64,000 nucleotides of DNA from Simiduia aestuariiviva. GTDB taxonomy: Bacteria; Pseudomonadota; Gammaproteobacteria; Pseudomonadales; Cellvibrionaceae. The position numbers were made by a program, and so were the translations under genes. Within the stretch, counting starts at the first letter, position 1; each line of letters starts with the position of its first letter. Under the pieces are notes generated by a model. It worked only from the letters and a program-made list of their open reading frames with translations, searched no databases and had not been told where the DNA came from. The DNA lies in contig NZ_JACHXZ010000001.1 in the NCBI RefSeq assembly GCF_014192475.1, positions 1,040,110 through 1,104,109 of the forward strand, in the 5' to 3' direction. Of the stretch, positions 1 to 9,764 are shown piece by piece.

Positions 1-1
1 G

Positions 2-583
2 GTGATGTATCATCAAGCGCTTGATGATAGCGACGCCGCCCGCGCTCACTTGATGGTGTTAGCGCAAAGTATTCGCGCCCCATTCTTCAATAGTTTGCGA
101 ACGGAGCAGCAGTTGGGTTACGTGGTATTTGCAGGGCAAATGCCGGTCGCTGATTTTCCGGGACTGGTGCTGGTGGTGCAATCGCCCTCAGCCAGCGCGC
201 CGCAATTGCGTGCGGCCTTTGAAGATTTTATCGATAACATGCCCAGTTGGCTTGCCGATGATTTGCCGGCTCAGCGCGCAGCGGTGATGGCCGAATTGGA
301 GCAAAAGCCCCGAAATTTAGCGGAGCAGGCGAGCCGTTACTGGGATGATATTGCTGCTGCCGGGCCTGGTGGCAAGGTAGATTTTGTCCGGCGACAACGC
401 CTACTCAAGGCCTTGTCCGATGTTAATGCGGTGACCTTGCGCACCTTTGCGTATCAGGTGTTTGATCCACAGCGTCGCTTATTGTTAGGTACTGAAACGA
501 CGGTAAAAGCGCCTGAACCCGTTGTGAGAATCAACGATGTGCATGCCTTTAAGGCACAGGGGCCGCACTATTTTGTGCCTTAG
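2..583 (+). CDS. M16 family (insulinase/pitrilysin-like) zinc peptidase, C-terminal fragment
   Basis: The reading frame is open at the left edge, so only the last ~193 residues are present. The block FFNSLRTEQQLGYVVFAGQ is the hallmark of the C-terminal half of insulinase/pitrilysin (protease III) enzymes. The region after it (LEQKPRNLAEQASRYWDDI) also matches that family's fourth domain. The catalytic HxxEH motif lies in the N-terminal half, outside the window. These enzymes degrade small peptides, usually in the periplasm in Gram-negative bacteria. The frame stops at TAG 581-583. The gene is followed by a 355-bp gap and is probably not co-transcribed with aceE. The product is clear at family level; pitrilysin versus another M16 subgroup cannot be settled from the fragment. 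Confidence 0.85.
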   Translation: MMYHQALDDSDAARAHLMVLAQSIRAPFFNSLRTEQQLGYVVFAGQMPVADFPGLVLVVQSPSASAPQLRAAFEDFIDNMPSWLADDLPAQRAAVMAELEQKPRNLAEQASRYWDDIAAAGPGGKVDFVRRQRLLKALSDVNAVTLRTFAYQVFDPQRRLLLGTETTVKAPEPVVRINDVHAFKAQGPHYFVP

Positions 584-847
584 ATGGCTTTAAATGTCGA
601 CCCGAAAGGGGCTAGTCGTATTCCAGTAGGTCCTTTCTGTAGAAATATTACAGATGAAACTAATTTCTTTGGGTGGGCATTTTGGCAATTATTTTAGGTA
701 TTTACGCCGCAAAACTCGCAAAAGTCCCTTTTACTCAGTATTATGGCCGCCAATTATCAAATGGTTGCTTAAAACAATGCATTTGATTCTGTAAAAAAAC
801 TACAAGAATGACATTAGATGGCGAGATTAGCGCTCAATTCTTTATTT

Positions 848-876
848 TTGAGTGATCATTGCGCCACTTCTATACT
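848..876 (+). promoter_or_regulatory. Putative sigma-70 promoter of aceEF
   Basis: TTGAGT at 848-853 and TATACT at 871-876 are separated by 17 bp and sit about 60 bp before the aceE start. It is the best sigma-70 match in the 584-938 gap. The rest of that gap is AT-rich and shows no gene and no convincing terminator. The operator of a PdhR-like regulator was not recognised. Confidence 0.5.
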
Positions 877-938
877 CTTTCGATTGTTTATTTCACACGT
901 TGACTACAACCGGCACGACCGGGTGAAAGGAGAGTTGA

Positions 939-3599
939 ATGACAGAGGATATTGATGCCCTCGAAACGCGCGAGTGGCTCGATGCTCTACATGCGGTAAT
1001 TCGCTACGGTGGCGATGGCCGAGCGGCCTATTTGCTCAAGCAGATGTTTGACCGGGCCACCATGGCCGGTGTGGAGTTGCCCGCTGCGATTACTACCCCC
1101 TACCGCAATACCATTCCCCCGAAAAAAGAAAAGCGCATGCCTGGCGACCTGTTTATGGAACGCCGTATTCGCTCTTTGATTCGCTGGAATGCATTGGCCA
1201 TGGTGATGCGTGCCAATGACAATGATGAAGGGCTGGGTGGTCACATCTCCAGTTTTAGTTCGGCCGCCACACTATACGATGTGGGCTTTAACTACTTCTT
1301 CCGTGGTAATGATGGTGAAGAGCTAGGTGATTTGATCTACTACCAGGGCCACAGTGCGCCAGGTATGTACGCTCGCTCCTTCCTTGAGGGACGCTTGAGT
1401 GAAGATCAATTAGACAACTTCCGTCGCGAAGTGGATGGCGCAGGTCTGTCGTCCTACCCGCACCCTTGGCTGATGCCCGACTATTGGCAATTTCCCACTG
1501 TGTCCATGGGCCTGGGGCCACTTCAGGCAATTTATCAAGCACACGTGATGCGCTATATGTCGGCGCGCGGTTTGGCGCCGCGCGGTGATCGCAAAGTGTG
1601 GGCCTTTTTAGGTGATGGCGAGTGTGATGAGCCAGAATCTTTGGGTGCAATCGGTCTCGCCGGTCGCGAGGGCTTGGAAAATCTAATCTTCGTAATTAAC
1701 TGTAATTTGCAGCGACTTGATGGCCCCGTGCGCGGTAACGGCAAAATCATGCAGGAATTAGAAGGTATCTTCCGCGGTGCCGGCTGGAACGTAATTAAAG
1801 TCGTTTGGGGTCGCCACTGGGATGCGCTGTTAGAAAAGGACACCACCGGCCTGCTGCAAAAACGCATGGACGAAGTGTGCGACGGTGAGTTGCAGAATTA
1901 CAAAGCCAATGGCGGTGCCTACACGCGCAAGCATTTCTTCGGTAAATACCCAGAGTTGCTTGAGCTAGTGAAAGACATGAGCGATGACGAGATCATGAAG
2001 CTCAATCGCGGTGGCCACGATCCCTACAAAGTCTACGCGGCTTATGCAGAGGCGATGGAGTGTAAGGGGCAGCCCACAGTGATACTTGCACAAACCGTTA
2101 AAGGCTATGGTTTGGGTGCAGCCGGCGAGGCCGCTAATATCACTCACTCGGTGAAAAAGCTGGATATTGAGTCACTCAAAGGATTCCGCGATCGCTTTGG
2201 TATTCCGATTTCAGATGAAGATCTGAAAACTGTGCCCTACTACCGACCCGCACCAGACAGTCCGGAAATGCAGTATATGCACGCCCGCCGCAAATCGCTG
2301 GGTGGTTACTTGCCGGCTCGTCAGGCTGATTTTGAGGCGCTGGAAATTCCGCCGTTGGAAACGTTTAAAGCACAACTTAAAGGTACCGGTGAGCGCGAAA
2401 TTTCTACCACCATGGCGTGGGTGCGCTTTATTTCTACCTTGGTAAAAGATAAAAACATCGGCGAGCGCGTTGTACCTATCGTGCCCGATGAAGCGCGCAC
2501 CTTTGGTATGGAAGGTATGTTCCGTCAATTGGGCATTTACTCTTCTGGTGGCCAACACTATGTGCCACACGATCATGACCAGATCATGTACTACAAGGAA
2601 GATAAAAAGGGCCAAATTCTGGAAGAGGGCATCAATGAGGCGGGCGCAATGGCCGCTTGGTTGGCAGCAGCGACCGCTTATAGCAATAGCCACTGCCCAA
2701 TGATTCCCTGCTACATCTACTACTCCATGTTCGGTTTCCAGCGCATAGGTGACTTGGCATGGGCAGCGGGTGATAGCCAGGCGCGCGGTTTCTTGATTGG
2801 CGCCACCGCAGGTCGAACCACCTTGAATGGTGAAGGTTTACAACATCAGGATGGACACAGCCACGTATTGGCGAACACCATACCCAACTGTAAAACCTAT
2901 GATCCTACCTACAGTTATGAACTGGCTGTGATCATGCACGACGGCATGAAGCGCATGTTCCAAGACAAAGAAAACTGCTTCTATTACATCACCACCATGA
3001 ATGAAAACTACGTGCACCCCGACATGCCCGTAGGTGCTGAAGAAGGCATCGTGAAAGGGATGTATCTGCTCAAAGAAGGCAAGAAGAGCAAGAAGGGAGG
3101 GCTGCGCGTACAGTTGATGGGCGCCGGTACTATCTTGCGTGAAGTGGAAGCAGCCGCTGAAATTTTGCGGGAAGATTTTGGTGTGGAATCTGATATTTGG
3201 AGCCTGACCTCGATCAATGAATTGACCCGCGATGGTCAGCGGATTTCGCGCTGGAATATGTTAAATCCTGAAGCGAAAAAATCGAAAAAAGCCTATGTGA
3301 CGGAATGCTTGGAAAACCAAGAGGGGCCGGTCATTGCGGCCACTGATTACCTAAAAACATACGCCGAACAATTGCGTGCGTTTATTCCCGGTGATTATGT
3401 GGTCTTGGGTACCGAAGGTTTCGGTCGCTCTGATACGCGCGGTAAATTGCGTCGCTTCTTTGAAGTCGACCGTCACTTTGTCACCGTAGCGGCACTTAAG
3501 GCGCTGGCAGATCAAGGGGCTATTAAAGCCTCGGTGGTGAGCAAAGCCCTTAAGCAATTTGGCATTGATTCCGAAAAGCCCGATCCCATGAGCGTGTAA
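939..3599 (+). CDS. aceE: Pyruvate dehydrogenase E1 component, homodimeric type
   Basis: This is the thiamine-diphosphate-dependent E1 subunit of the pyruvate dehydrogenase complex, which decarboxylates pyruvate and acetylates the lipoyl groups of E2. At 886 residues it matches the usual length of the homodimeric gammaproteobacterial enzyme. The ThDP/Mg motif begins GDGECDEPES and ends with the asparagine of FVINCN. Other conserved blocks include YYQGHSAPGMYARSFLEGR and DGHSHVLANTIPN. The ATG start at 939 has a good ribosome site, AAAGGAG at 926-932. The gene lies 46 bp before aceF, forming the standard aceE-aceF operon. No lpd gene for E3 follows, so E3 must be encoded elsewhere. The frame is intact. 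Confidence 0.97.
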   Translation: MTEDIDALETREWLDALHAVIRYGGDGRAAYLLKQMFDRATMAGVELPAAITTPYRNTIPPKKEKRMPGDLFMERRIRSLIRWNALAMVMRANDNDEGLGGHISSFSSAATLYDVGFNYFFRGNDGEELGDLIYYQGHSAPGMYARSFLEGRLSEDQLDNFRREVDGAGLSSYPHPWLMPDYWQFPTVSMGLGPLQAIYQAHVMRYMSARGLAPRGDRKVWAFLGDGECDEPESLGAIGLAGREGLENLIFVINCNLQRLDGPVRGNGKIMQELEGIFRGAGWNVIKVVWGRHWDALLEKDTTGLLQKRMDEVCDGELQNYKANGGAYTRKHFFGKYPELLELVKDMSDDEIMKLNRGGHDPYKVYAAYAEAMECKGQPTVILAQTVKGYGLGAAGEAANITHSVKKLDIESLKGFRDRFGIPISDEDLKTVPYYRPAPDSPEMQYMHARRKSLGGYLPARQADFEALEIPPLETFKAQLKGTGEREISTTMAWVRFISTLVKDKNIGERVVPIVPDEARTFGMEGMFRQLGIYSSGGQHYVPHDHDQIMYYKEDKKGQILEEGINEAGAMAAWLAAATAYSNSHCPMIPCYIYYSMFGFQRIGDLAWAAGDSQARGFLIGATAGRTTLNGEGLQHQDGHSHVLANTIPNCKTYDPTYSYELAVIMHDGMKRMFQDKENCFYYITTMNENYVHPDMPVGAEEGIVKGMYLLKEGKKSKKGGLRVQLMGAGTILREVEAAAEILREDFGVESDIWSLTSINELTRDGQRISRWNMLNPEAKKSKKAYVTECLENQEGPVIAATDYLKTYAEQLRAFIPGDYVVLGTEGFGRSDTRGKLRRFFEVDRHFVTVAALKALADQGAIKASVVSKALKQFGIDSEKPDPMSV

Positions 3600-3645
3600 G
3601 CGCTCTGGATTGGGTGGATTGACAGGATTATTCAAGGAGTAGACC

Positions 3646-5583
3646 TTGGCTATTGAAACGATCGCGGTGCCGGATATTGGCGGTTCCGAAGATGTAGAAG
3701 TGATTGAGGTGTGTGTTGCAGTTGGCGATACCATCGAGTTGGAGCAATCCCTCGTGGTGTTGGAAACTGACAAAGCCTCGATGGAAGTGCCCGCAAGCGT
3801 TGCGGGCAAGATTACCAAGTTAATGGTGAGCGAAGGCGATAAGGTTTCGGAAGGTAGCGTTTTGGTAGAAGTTGAATCTGCAGCAGCGGCTACCCAAGCG
3901 CCAGCGCCGAAGTCACCAGAACCCACTGCAGAGCCAGTCCAAGCTGCGCCGAAGCCCAATGCGCAAACTGCTTCGGCGGGCGCGGAAAAGACCATTGAGG
4001 TGCCCGATATTGGGGGCGCTGAAGACGTGGATGTGATTGAAGTATGCGTGACGGTGGGTGATGAAGTGAGCGAAGGCGACTCACTGATCGTACTGGAAAC
4101 CGACAAGGCCTCTATGGAAGTGCCTGCGCCTGCATCGGGCAAAATAGTGAGTTTGGCTATTAAAGAGGGTGGCAAAGTGTCACAGGGCTCTGTTATTGGC
4201 GTGATGCTCACGAATGACGGCGAGGCGGTTGAGGCACCTGTTGTCAGTGCTGCGGCAAGTGAAGAGGCTGCGCCAGCTGAAACAAGTGCGCCTGCTCAGC
4301 AAACCGCGCCCGCCGGCGATCAAAATTTGGTGGTGCCAGATATTGGCGGAGCCGAAGGTGTGGATGTGATTGAGGTGTGTGTCAGTGCTGGCGATAGCGT
4401 AAGCGAAGGCGATTCGCTGATCGTGTTGGAAACTGACAAGGCTTCAATGGAAATTCCATCGGCGTTCACCGGCACGATTAAAAGTTTGTCGGTCAAAGAT
4501 GGCGATAAAGTATCCGCCGGCGATGTTATTGGCGTGATAGCGGCTGAGGGCGATGTTGCGCCCACACCTGCACCAGTCGCTGCGGCGTCCGCTCCCTCCA
4601 CATCTGAGCGCGCAGTATCGCCCGGTGTGCAGAACCAAGATGTTGAGACTGCTGCAACTAAGGGCTTCGGAGACAGCGTTTACGCGGGACCCGCAGTGCG
4701 CAAGTTGGCGCGTCAGCTGGGCGTGGACATGGCCAAGATTAAAGGCAGTGGCCCGCGCAATCGCCTTACAAAAGACGATGTGCGTAGCTACGTGAAAACC
4801 ATTATCAATGACGTGCAAACGGGCAAGATGTCCGCGGGCGCAGGCAGTGGCATTCCGCAAGTGCCAGCGGTTGATTTTGCCAAATTTGGCCCCGTAGAAA
4901 TGGTCAAAATGAGCAAGATCAAAAAAATTACTGCGGTCAATATGCAGCGCAGTTGGTTAAATGTGCCGCACGTTACCCAGTGGGATGACGCGGATATCAC
5001 CGATCTTGAGGCGTTCCGTAAGTCCATGAAAGCGGAAGGTGAAAAGCGCGGTATAAAGTTGACGCCTGTGCCTTTCTTGCTAAAAGCCTGTGCCGCAGCA
5101 TTGCGTGCGGAGCCGAGCTTTAATGTCTCCATGCATCACGACGGTGAGCACATTGTGCAAAAGGACTATGTGCACATCGGCATGGCAGTCGATACCCCCA
5201 ACGGTTTGATGGTGCCGGTTATCCGTGACGTGGACAAAAAAGGTTTGTGGGAGTTGGCGGAAGAAGCCACCGCGATGGCCAAAAAAGCGCGCGACGGAAA
5301 ACTGATGCCTGCGGACATGCAGGGCGGATGCTTTACCATTTCTTCGCTTGGCGCCATGGGCGGCAACGGCTTTACACCGATCGTTAACACTCCAGAGGTG
5401 GGTATATTAGGCGTATCGCGCGCCCAGATGAAGCCCGTGTGGAATGGTAGCGAATTTGTACCGCGCAATATGTTGCCACTCGCACTGTCCTACGATCACC
5501 GAGCCATTAACGGCGCTGATGCAGGTAGGTTTTTTACCTTCCTTACCGGTGTGATAGGGGATATTCGCAAGCTGTTGTTGTAG
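3646..5583 (+). CDS. aceF: Dihydrolipoyllysine acetyltransferase (PDH E2), three lipoyl domains
   Basis: This is the core subunit of the pyruvate dehydrogenase complex; it transfers the acetyl group from lipoamide to CoA. Three N-terminal lipoyl domains each carry ETDKASM, with lipoylated lysines at about K43, K154 and K265. They are joined by Ala/Pro/Glu-rich linkers. A peripheral-subunit-binding domain follows at about 346-384 (AGPAVRKLARQLGV), then the catalytic domain ending in SYDHRAINGAD. The active-site His is at about 618. The +4 position is Asn instead of the HxxxD Asp of E. coli, as known in Azotobacter/Pseudomonas E2p. The start is TTG at 3646, supported by AAGGAG at 3634-3639 with 6-nt spacing and by the in-frame lipoyl domain beginning directly after it. 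Confidence 0.97.
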   Translation: MAIETIAVPDIGGSEDVEVIEVCVAVGDTIELEQSLVVLETDKASMEVPASVAGKITKLMVSEGDKVSEGSVLVEVESAAAATQAPAPKSPEPTAEPVQAAPKPNAQTASAGAEKTIEVPDIGGAEDVDVIEVCVTVGDEVSEGDSLIVLETDKASMEVPAPASGKIVSLAIKEGGKVSQGSVIGVMLTNDGEAVEAPVVSAAASEEAAPAETSAPAQQTAPAGDQNLVVPDIGGAEGVDVIEVCVSAGDSVSEGDSLIVLETDKASMEIPSAFTGTIKSLSVKDGDKVSAGDVIGVIAAEGDVAPTPAPVAAASAPSTSERAVSPGVQNQDVETAATKGFGDSVYAGPAVRKLARQLGVDMAKIKGSGPRNRLTKDDVRSYVKTIINDVQTGKMSAGAGSGIPQVPAVDFAKFGPVEMVKMSKIKKITAVNMQRSWLNVPHVTQWDDADITDLEAFRKSMKAEGEKRGIKLTPVPFLLKACAAALRAEPSFNVSMHHDGEHIVQKDYVHIGMAVDTPNGLMVPVIRDVDKKGLWELAEEATAMAKKARDGKLMPADMQGGCFTISSLGAMGGNGFTPIVNTPEVGILGVSRAQMKPVWNGSEFVPRNMLPLALSYDHRAINGADAGRFFTFLTGVIGDIRKLLL

Positions 5584-5596
5584 ATTGCATTTTAAT

Positions 5597-5623
5597 AAAA
5601 AAGGGCGCCTCGGCGCCCTTTTT
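5597..5623 (+). terminator. Rho-independent terminator of aceEF
   Basis: An A-tract is followed by a GGGCGC/GCGCCC stem with a CTCG loop and a T-run, 14 bp after the aceF stop. Twenty-five bases of it recur exactly at 7835-7859. Confidence 0.85.
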
Positions 5624-5767
5624 AGTAGGCGCTGTTTGTGCACTATTACCCCCAGATACAATTGCAAATCTAGAGCTGTTTCAGCCTGTGGATTTTGATA
5701 GTATCCAATCGCAAGTTAAACATAATTATTATTGGATTTGGGCTGGGCCCCTAAGTTGAGGCATTGG

Positions 5768-7744
5768 ATGCGATTTCTAATCTTGGTGGTTTTATTAATA
5801 CTGCCCACTCTTTTAAGCGCAAAAGAGCTACCCTTAGACTCCTTTATACAGCAGGGGGACTACCTAGATATGTCCTTGTCCCCCAATGGAAAATATATTG
5901 TCGCTCGTATGCGATATGACGACCGAGTCGCGGCTATTTTCGTTGAGCGTGAGACTGGAAAAATTATCGGTGGATTAAAACCGACCCTTGGCAGTGAGAT
6001 TCATCGAATCATTTGGGTGAATAATGAGCAGGTTACCTACCAAATTGCCGAGCGGGTAAGCTATCTTGATGCCCCAATTCCCACTGGCGAAATATTTACG
6101 GCTAGCTATACCGGCCAAGGTGCGAAGCTGCTTGCGGGCTATCGTGCCGGAGACTTAACCACTGGGACCTTCATCAAAGGCCGGCAGTATGATAAGTCCA
6201 CTTTTCGGATGCTACATTCTTTGCCAGATGATTCGAATCGAATTTTGGTGGTCGAATACCCTTGGACTCTCGAGGGCAATACTTGGTATGACACTAGGAA
6301 ACGTTTTCCGATCGTCAGTAGGCTTGATGTTCGCAGCGGAAAGAAAACTCGATCGGAGACATTGCCCTTCAGAGATCCCCAGCTGCTTGTCGATGCGAAT
6401 GGAGTCCTAACGTTTGCGATCTGGGAGGATGAGGCGGGAGACGAACAAGTGTCTTTTCGAGAGTCAGCCGAGTCAGATTGGGAGGTGCTCAAGGGAGACG
6501 GGATATCGATTGGATCTGGTTTTGTCGCGCTTAAAATCGACAACTTGGGTGAGAAGGCCTATTTCATGGGTGCATTTGGAGAGGCGGGTTATCGGACCAT
6601 CTTTGAGCTGGACATTCAATCGAAAGTGCTCGCTCCAATGTTCACTGATCTCGATGCAGATATATCTGATTGGGAGTTTGATCCCGATACCGGACGGGTT
6701 GTCGCGGGGGTTTCATTTAAGAAAAAGGCCCGCTATCACTTTGCAAATACCGACAGCAGCTTCTTAAAAGCCTATAAGAGATTATCTCGTGCATTCAAGG
6801 GCCAAAATATTTCCGTGGTTAGCCGAACGCACGATAATTCGCATTATCTAATTCGTGTGACAAGTGATGTGAATCCCGGGGAGTATTACGCCTTCAATCG
6901 GACTAACAACAAGGCAGATTTTGTTTGGGCGAATTCGTCTTGGATTGATCCTCGAGAAATGCTGCCGATGCTTTCGGAAGCAATCGAGGTCTCTGATGGC
7001 GTAGAGGTGCCTGTACGCCTTACTCTACCCGAGCAATCAGAGAATGCCCCTGTGGTTTTAGTGGTTCATGGCGGCCCTCACGGTGTGTCTGATCACTGGG
7101 GGTTTGACCCAGAAGTGCAATTGCTTGCAAATAGAGGTTATGCAGTCATACAGGTCAATTTTCGGGGGAGTGATGGCTTTGGGGCTAATTTCGCTCGGGC
7201 AGGTTACGGTGAATGGGGCGGTAAAATTATTGATGATATCTACCAAGCAAGTGGCGAGATTATCAATAAGTACAAGCTAAATCGGAAAAGTGTCTGCTCA
7301 TACGGAGCCAGCTTTGGTGGCTACGCATCATTAATGCTAGCTGCTCGCTATCCAGATTTTTTGAAATGTGCAGTGGGCTATGTTGGTATCTATGATCTGA
7401 ATTTGATGTACACGTCGGGGGATATTCCTATTCGTTGGGGCGGCGTTTCCTATTTAGAAATGGTGTTGGGAAGGGATGCAAAACAATTGGCAGAATATAG
7501 CCCAATTAACTACGCCAAAGATATCAAAGCTCAGGTTATGTTAATTCATGGAGCAAAGGACAACCGCGCGCCGCTCGAGCATGCCGAAGCTATGAAAGAG
7601 GCGTTGGAAAATGTTGGTAATAAGCCAGAATGGCTGATATACGGTCGCAGTGGGCACGGGGTCAGAAACTTGGATGATAGAAGAGAGCTCTATACTGAAA
7701 TGCTTAATTTTTTCCAGAAAAACTTGGTCGTATCTGAGAGCTAA
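5768..7744 (+). CDS. Secreted S9 (prolyl oligopeptidase family) serine peptidase
   Basis: The protein has 658 residues: a signal peptide (MRFLILVVLLILPTLLSAKE), an N-terminal beta-propeller-like region, and a C-terminal alpha/beta hydrolase domain. The catalytic serine is about S515 in GASFGGY, the Asp about D598 in HGAKDNRAP, and the His about H630 in GRSGHGV. The oxyanion region is VVHGGPHG. This pattern fits the S9 dipeptidyl-peptidase/acylaminoacyl-peptidase subgroup, which cleaves short peptides in the periplasm. The frame is open upstream to a possible start at 5732. ATG 5768 was chosen because it opens the signal peptide and is preceded by GAGG at 5758-5761. The gene is monocistronic between two terminators. 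Substrate specificity is not predictable. Confidence 0.88.
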   Translation: MRFLILVVLLILPTLLSAKELPLDSFIQQGDYLDMSLSPNGKYIVARMRYDDRVAAIFVERETGKIIGGLKPTLGSEIHRIIWVNNEQVTYQIAERVSYLDAPIPTGEIFTASYTGQGAKLLAGYRAGDLTTGTFIKGRQYDKSTFRMLHSLPDDSNRILVVEYPWTLEGNTWYDTRKRFPIVSRLDVRSGKKTRSETLPFRDPQLLVDANGVLTFAIWEDEAGDEQVSFRESAESDWEVLKGDGISIGSGFVALKIDNLGEKAYFMGAFGEAGYRTIFELDIQSKVLAPMFTDLDADISDWEFDPDTGRVVAGVSFKKKARYHFANTDSSFLKAYKRLSRAFKGQNISVVSRTHDNSHYLIRVTSDVNPGEYYAFNRTNNKADFVWANSSWIDPREMLPMLSEAIEVSDGVEVPVRLTLPEQSENAPVVLVVHGGPHGVSDHWGFDPEVQLLANRGYAVIQVNFRGSDGFGANFARAGYGEWGGKIIDDIYQASGEIINKYKLNRKSVCSYGASFGGYASLMLAARYPDFLKCAVGYVGIYDLNLMYTSGDIPIRWGGVSYLEMVLGRDAKQLAEYSPINYAKDIKAQVMLIHGAKDNRAPLEHAEAMKEALENVGNKPEWLIYGRSGHGVRNLDDRRELYTEMLNFFQKNLVVSES

Positions 7745-7834
7745 CGTTGATAGTGCTTGAGCTCCTTTAAGTGGCGAGGGCAGTTTCTTTCGGATAGTTT
7801 CAGACTCGAACCTTGGTCTGAATAATCGACCAGC

Positions 7835-7863
7835 AAAAAAGGGCGCCTCGGCGCCCTTTGTTT
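7835..7863. terminator. Bidirectional terminator between convergent genes
   Basis: The sequence is the same hairpin as after aceF (A6, GGGCGC-CTCG-GCGCCC, T-run). It lies between the end of the S9 peptidase (+) and the end of the porin-like gene (-), so it can serve both strands. Confidence 0.8.
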
Positions 7864-7876
7864 ACTCGAATGGAAA

Positions 7877-8422
7877 TTAAAAGGTGTAGGCAGCACCTAC
7901 AGAAAACATGTCGATGTCTGCGTCGTCTATTTCCAAACGCTCATATTCAGCTCGCAGCTGAAATGAAAGCAATTGGAATTTGGCGCCGATACCATAGGCG
8001 GGATCGGAGCCGGAGCCAGAGGCTTTGAGTCCGTCAACGGTGATATCGCTATCCCAATTAATGACGCCAGCCTTGGCAAATACGCCGACTGGGCCGAGGT
8101 TAACGCCAGCCAATGCGGATCCCATAAACGCTGACGATGTTTGCGACACATCAATATTTGCGATTGTTCCCGCTTGGGTGCCGAAATCCACGTAGGAGCC
8201 TTCTACCGCTAGGTTCAAAAACGGGATAAGGCCGAAGTTATAGCCTGCGAAGCCCTTATAGCCGACGTCGTCATCGTCAAAATCACTACCATCGCCGCTA
8301 TAACTGAGTTGAGAGGTGCCGATAGAGCCTCCAACATAAAAGCCGCTTTCATCGCCGGCCATGCTGGTGGCAGATCCCAGTAGCCCAGTAATTGCGAAAA
8401 TGGATATCAGGAATTTTTTCAT
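7877..8422 (-). CDS. Outer-membrane beta-barrel protein (OmpA/OmpW-like small porin family)
   Basis: The 181-residue protein has a signal peptide (MKKFLISIFAITGLLGSATSMA). It then shows alternating hydrophobic/polar strands and ends in AYTF, the aromatic C-terminus recognised by the Bam machinery. Strand-like segments such as GFYVGGSIGTSQLSY and LAVEGSYVDFG, with Gly/Asp-rich turns, indicate an eight-stranded barrel. No periplasmic peptidoglycan-binding domain is present. Its role is unknown; proteins of this sort are small outer-membrane barrels of unassigned function. It is a single gene with a 200-bp upstream gap, and shares a terminator with the S9 peptidase gene that converges on it. Confidence 0.82.
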   Translation of the reverse strand: MKKFLISIFAITGLLGSATSMAGDESGFYVGGSIGTSQLSYSGDGSDFDDDDVGYKGFAGYNFGLIPFLNLAVEGSYVDFGTQAGTIANIDVSQTSSAFMGSALAGVNLGPVGVFAKAGVINWDSDITVDGLKASGSGSDPAYGIGAKFQLLSFQLRAEYERLEIDDADIDMFSVGAAYTF

Positions 8423-8625
8423 GGTGGTTACTCAGTGGTTGCAGAAATGAAAATCCTACGCTTGATTAGCGTATCTGTCGACGATAATCACTGACTTTGC
8501 GACACCGGTCGCGAATCACTGGTAAGGGGTATTTAAGTCTGCGCTTCGCATGTGTAGCGCGGGCAGAAAATTGCCATTAACCCTATAAAAAGTAGGGCTG
8601 CCAGAATAGTTGAGTTGGCAACTGA

Positions 8626-9393
8626 TTAATTTGCTGTTGGCCCGTTAGTCTCGTTAACAGCTTTGCTAGCCGTGTGTGCAGCCTCTAATTTTTTGAGCAG
8701 CAAGGTAGCATTGCTTGCCGCTTTCGGCACCATAATGAATACATCCAGAGTTTTGATCGGGTACCTAAAAGGCACTGGCCTGTTGAGACTCTTGGCGGCT
8801 TCGATGACACCGGCACGGTAACCCACCATATAATCGATGTTGCGACGATACAGTGCATTGGTGGCTTGAACATGATCGGCAACTTCCATAAATGATATGC
8901 GTCTTACTGGCAATTTTAGATCGTCGATTAGGCCACCATAGGTATACCCCCGTATAACAGCCACTCTTTTGCTGTGTAATTCGTTGATGCCAGTGAAATT
9001 GTCCATGGGGTTGAGGCTATAGATATCTAGTGCAAAGGTGGTAATGGGGAGCGCTGATCGTAAGACGGCATCTCTATAGCTTTCGATATTGGGCAGCCCA
9101 ATCCAAAGATCCACTGAGCCGTCTGCCACCATCCGAATTGCCCGTTTTGGTGGTAGAACCAGCACTTCAATCTGGTAGCCCGCTTGATGGCACAGAAATG
9201 TCGCTAGTTTTACGAGAGAACCCTGTGCTCGGCCGAACTCATCAATATAGCAATAGGGGGAGAACTCTATACAGCCGTAGCGGAGCGTTTTGGCTGTTGT
9301 ATCAAATACATCGGATGCCGAAGATTGCGCCGATACCAATGAGGCGTGAGCTAGGCAAATTGCAATGCAGCTGATTTTTAACCAAAAGGGCAA
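8626..9393 (-). CDS. Orphan periplasmic solute-binding protein (SBP_bac_3-like)
   Basis: The mature protein resembles type 3 extracellular solute-binding proteins: a ligand-domain start TLRYGCIEFSPYCYIDEFG, then RAIRMVADGSVDLWIG and a second lobe RVAVIRGYTYGG. No ABC permease or ATPase gene is adjacent, so it may act as a sensor or detached binding protein. The frame is open upstream to GTG 9573, with an ATG at 9528. TTG 9393 was chosen because only that start puts the signal peptide (PFWLKISCIAICLAHASLVSAQ) at the N-terminus. An ACGGA-like site lies about 9 nt before it. The longer forms remain possible. Ligand unknown. Confidence 0.7.
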   Translation of the reverse strand: MPFWLKISCIAICLAHASLVSAQSSASDVFDTTAKTLRYGCIEFSPYCYIDEFGRAQGSLVKLATFLCHQAGYQIEVLVLPPKRAIRMVADGSVDLWIGLPNIESYRDAVLRSALPITTFALDIYSLNPMDNFTGINELHSKRVAVIRGYTYGGLIDDLKLPVRRISFMEVADHVQATNALYRRNIDYMVGYRAGVIEAAKSLNRPVPFRYPIKTLDVFIMVPKAASNATLLLKKLEAAHTASKAVNETNGPTAN

Positions 9394-9764
9394 TATGTTG
9401 GTTCCGTTAATACAGGCACTGTGCCCGGCTATTGTTAAGATTTTGACCCTGTGAGCTAGTAAGGGTAGCAGGTCTGGTTTTGCAGTGTGCGTTGAATGGT
9501 ACTGATTACTGCGTACGGGTAGTTGCATCCGTAAATTATGGCCCGTGGGTTGGGTGTCAGGCGGCGCGCTCACAGGGTGGTCAGGGAATGGTTGCTGGTT
9601 GCGAAAGATTCATCATTTAAGGTATAGATGGCATATAGTTGAACATTGGTGGGTTTCGCTGCGCCAAAAATCGCGATATTTGACTAAGTAATTCCGCATT
9701 TATTGAGAGTCTTAGGCCAAGGTAATTTGAGTTGAGCGCATTCGATAATGGCAAGGAGCGGCAG
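9394..9764. other. Intergenic region between divergent binding-protein and pilU-like genes
   Basis: This 371-bp stretch contains the unused upstream extension of the minus-strand binding-protein frame and must hold the promoters of both divergent genes. I see no clear sigma-70 pair, repeat or RNA gene in it. Confidence 0.4.

Noticed and set aside
3351-4211. Minus-strand frame of 286 codons across aceE/aceF
   Set aside because: Ser/Thr-rich product repeats the lipoyl-domain repeats in reverse; a shadow of aceF.
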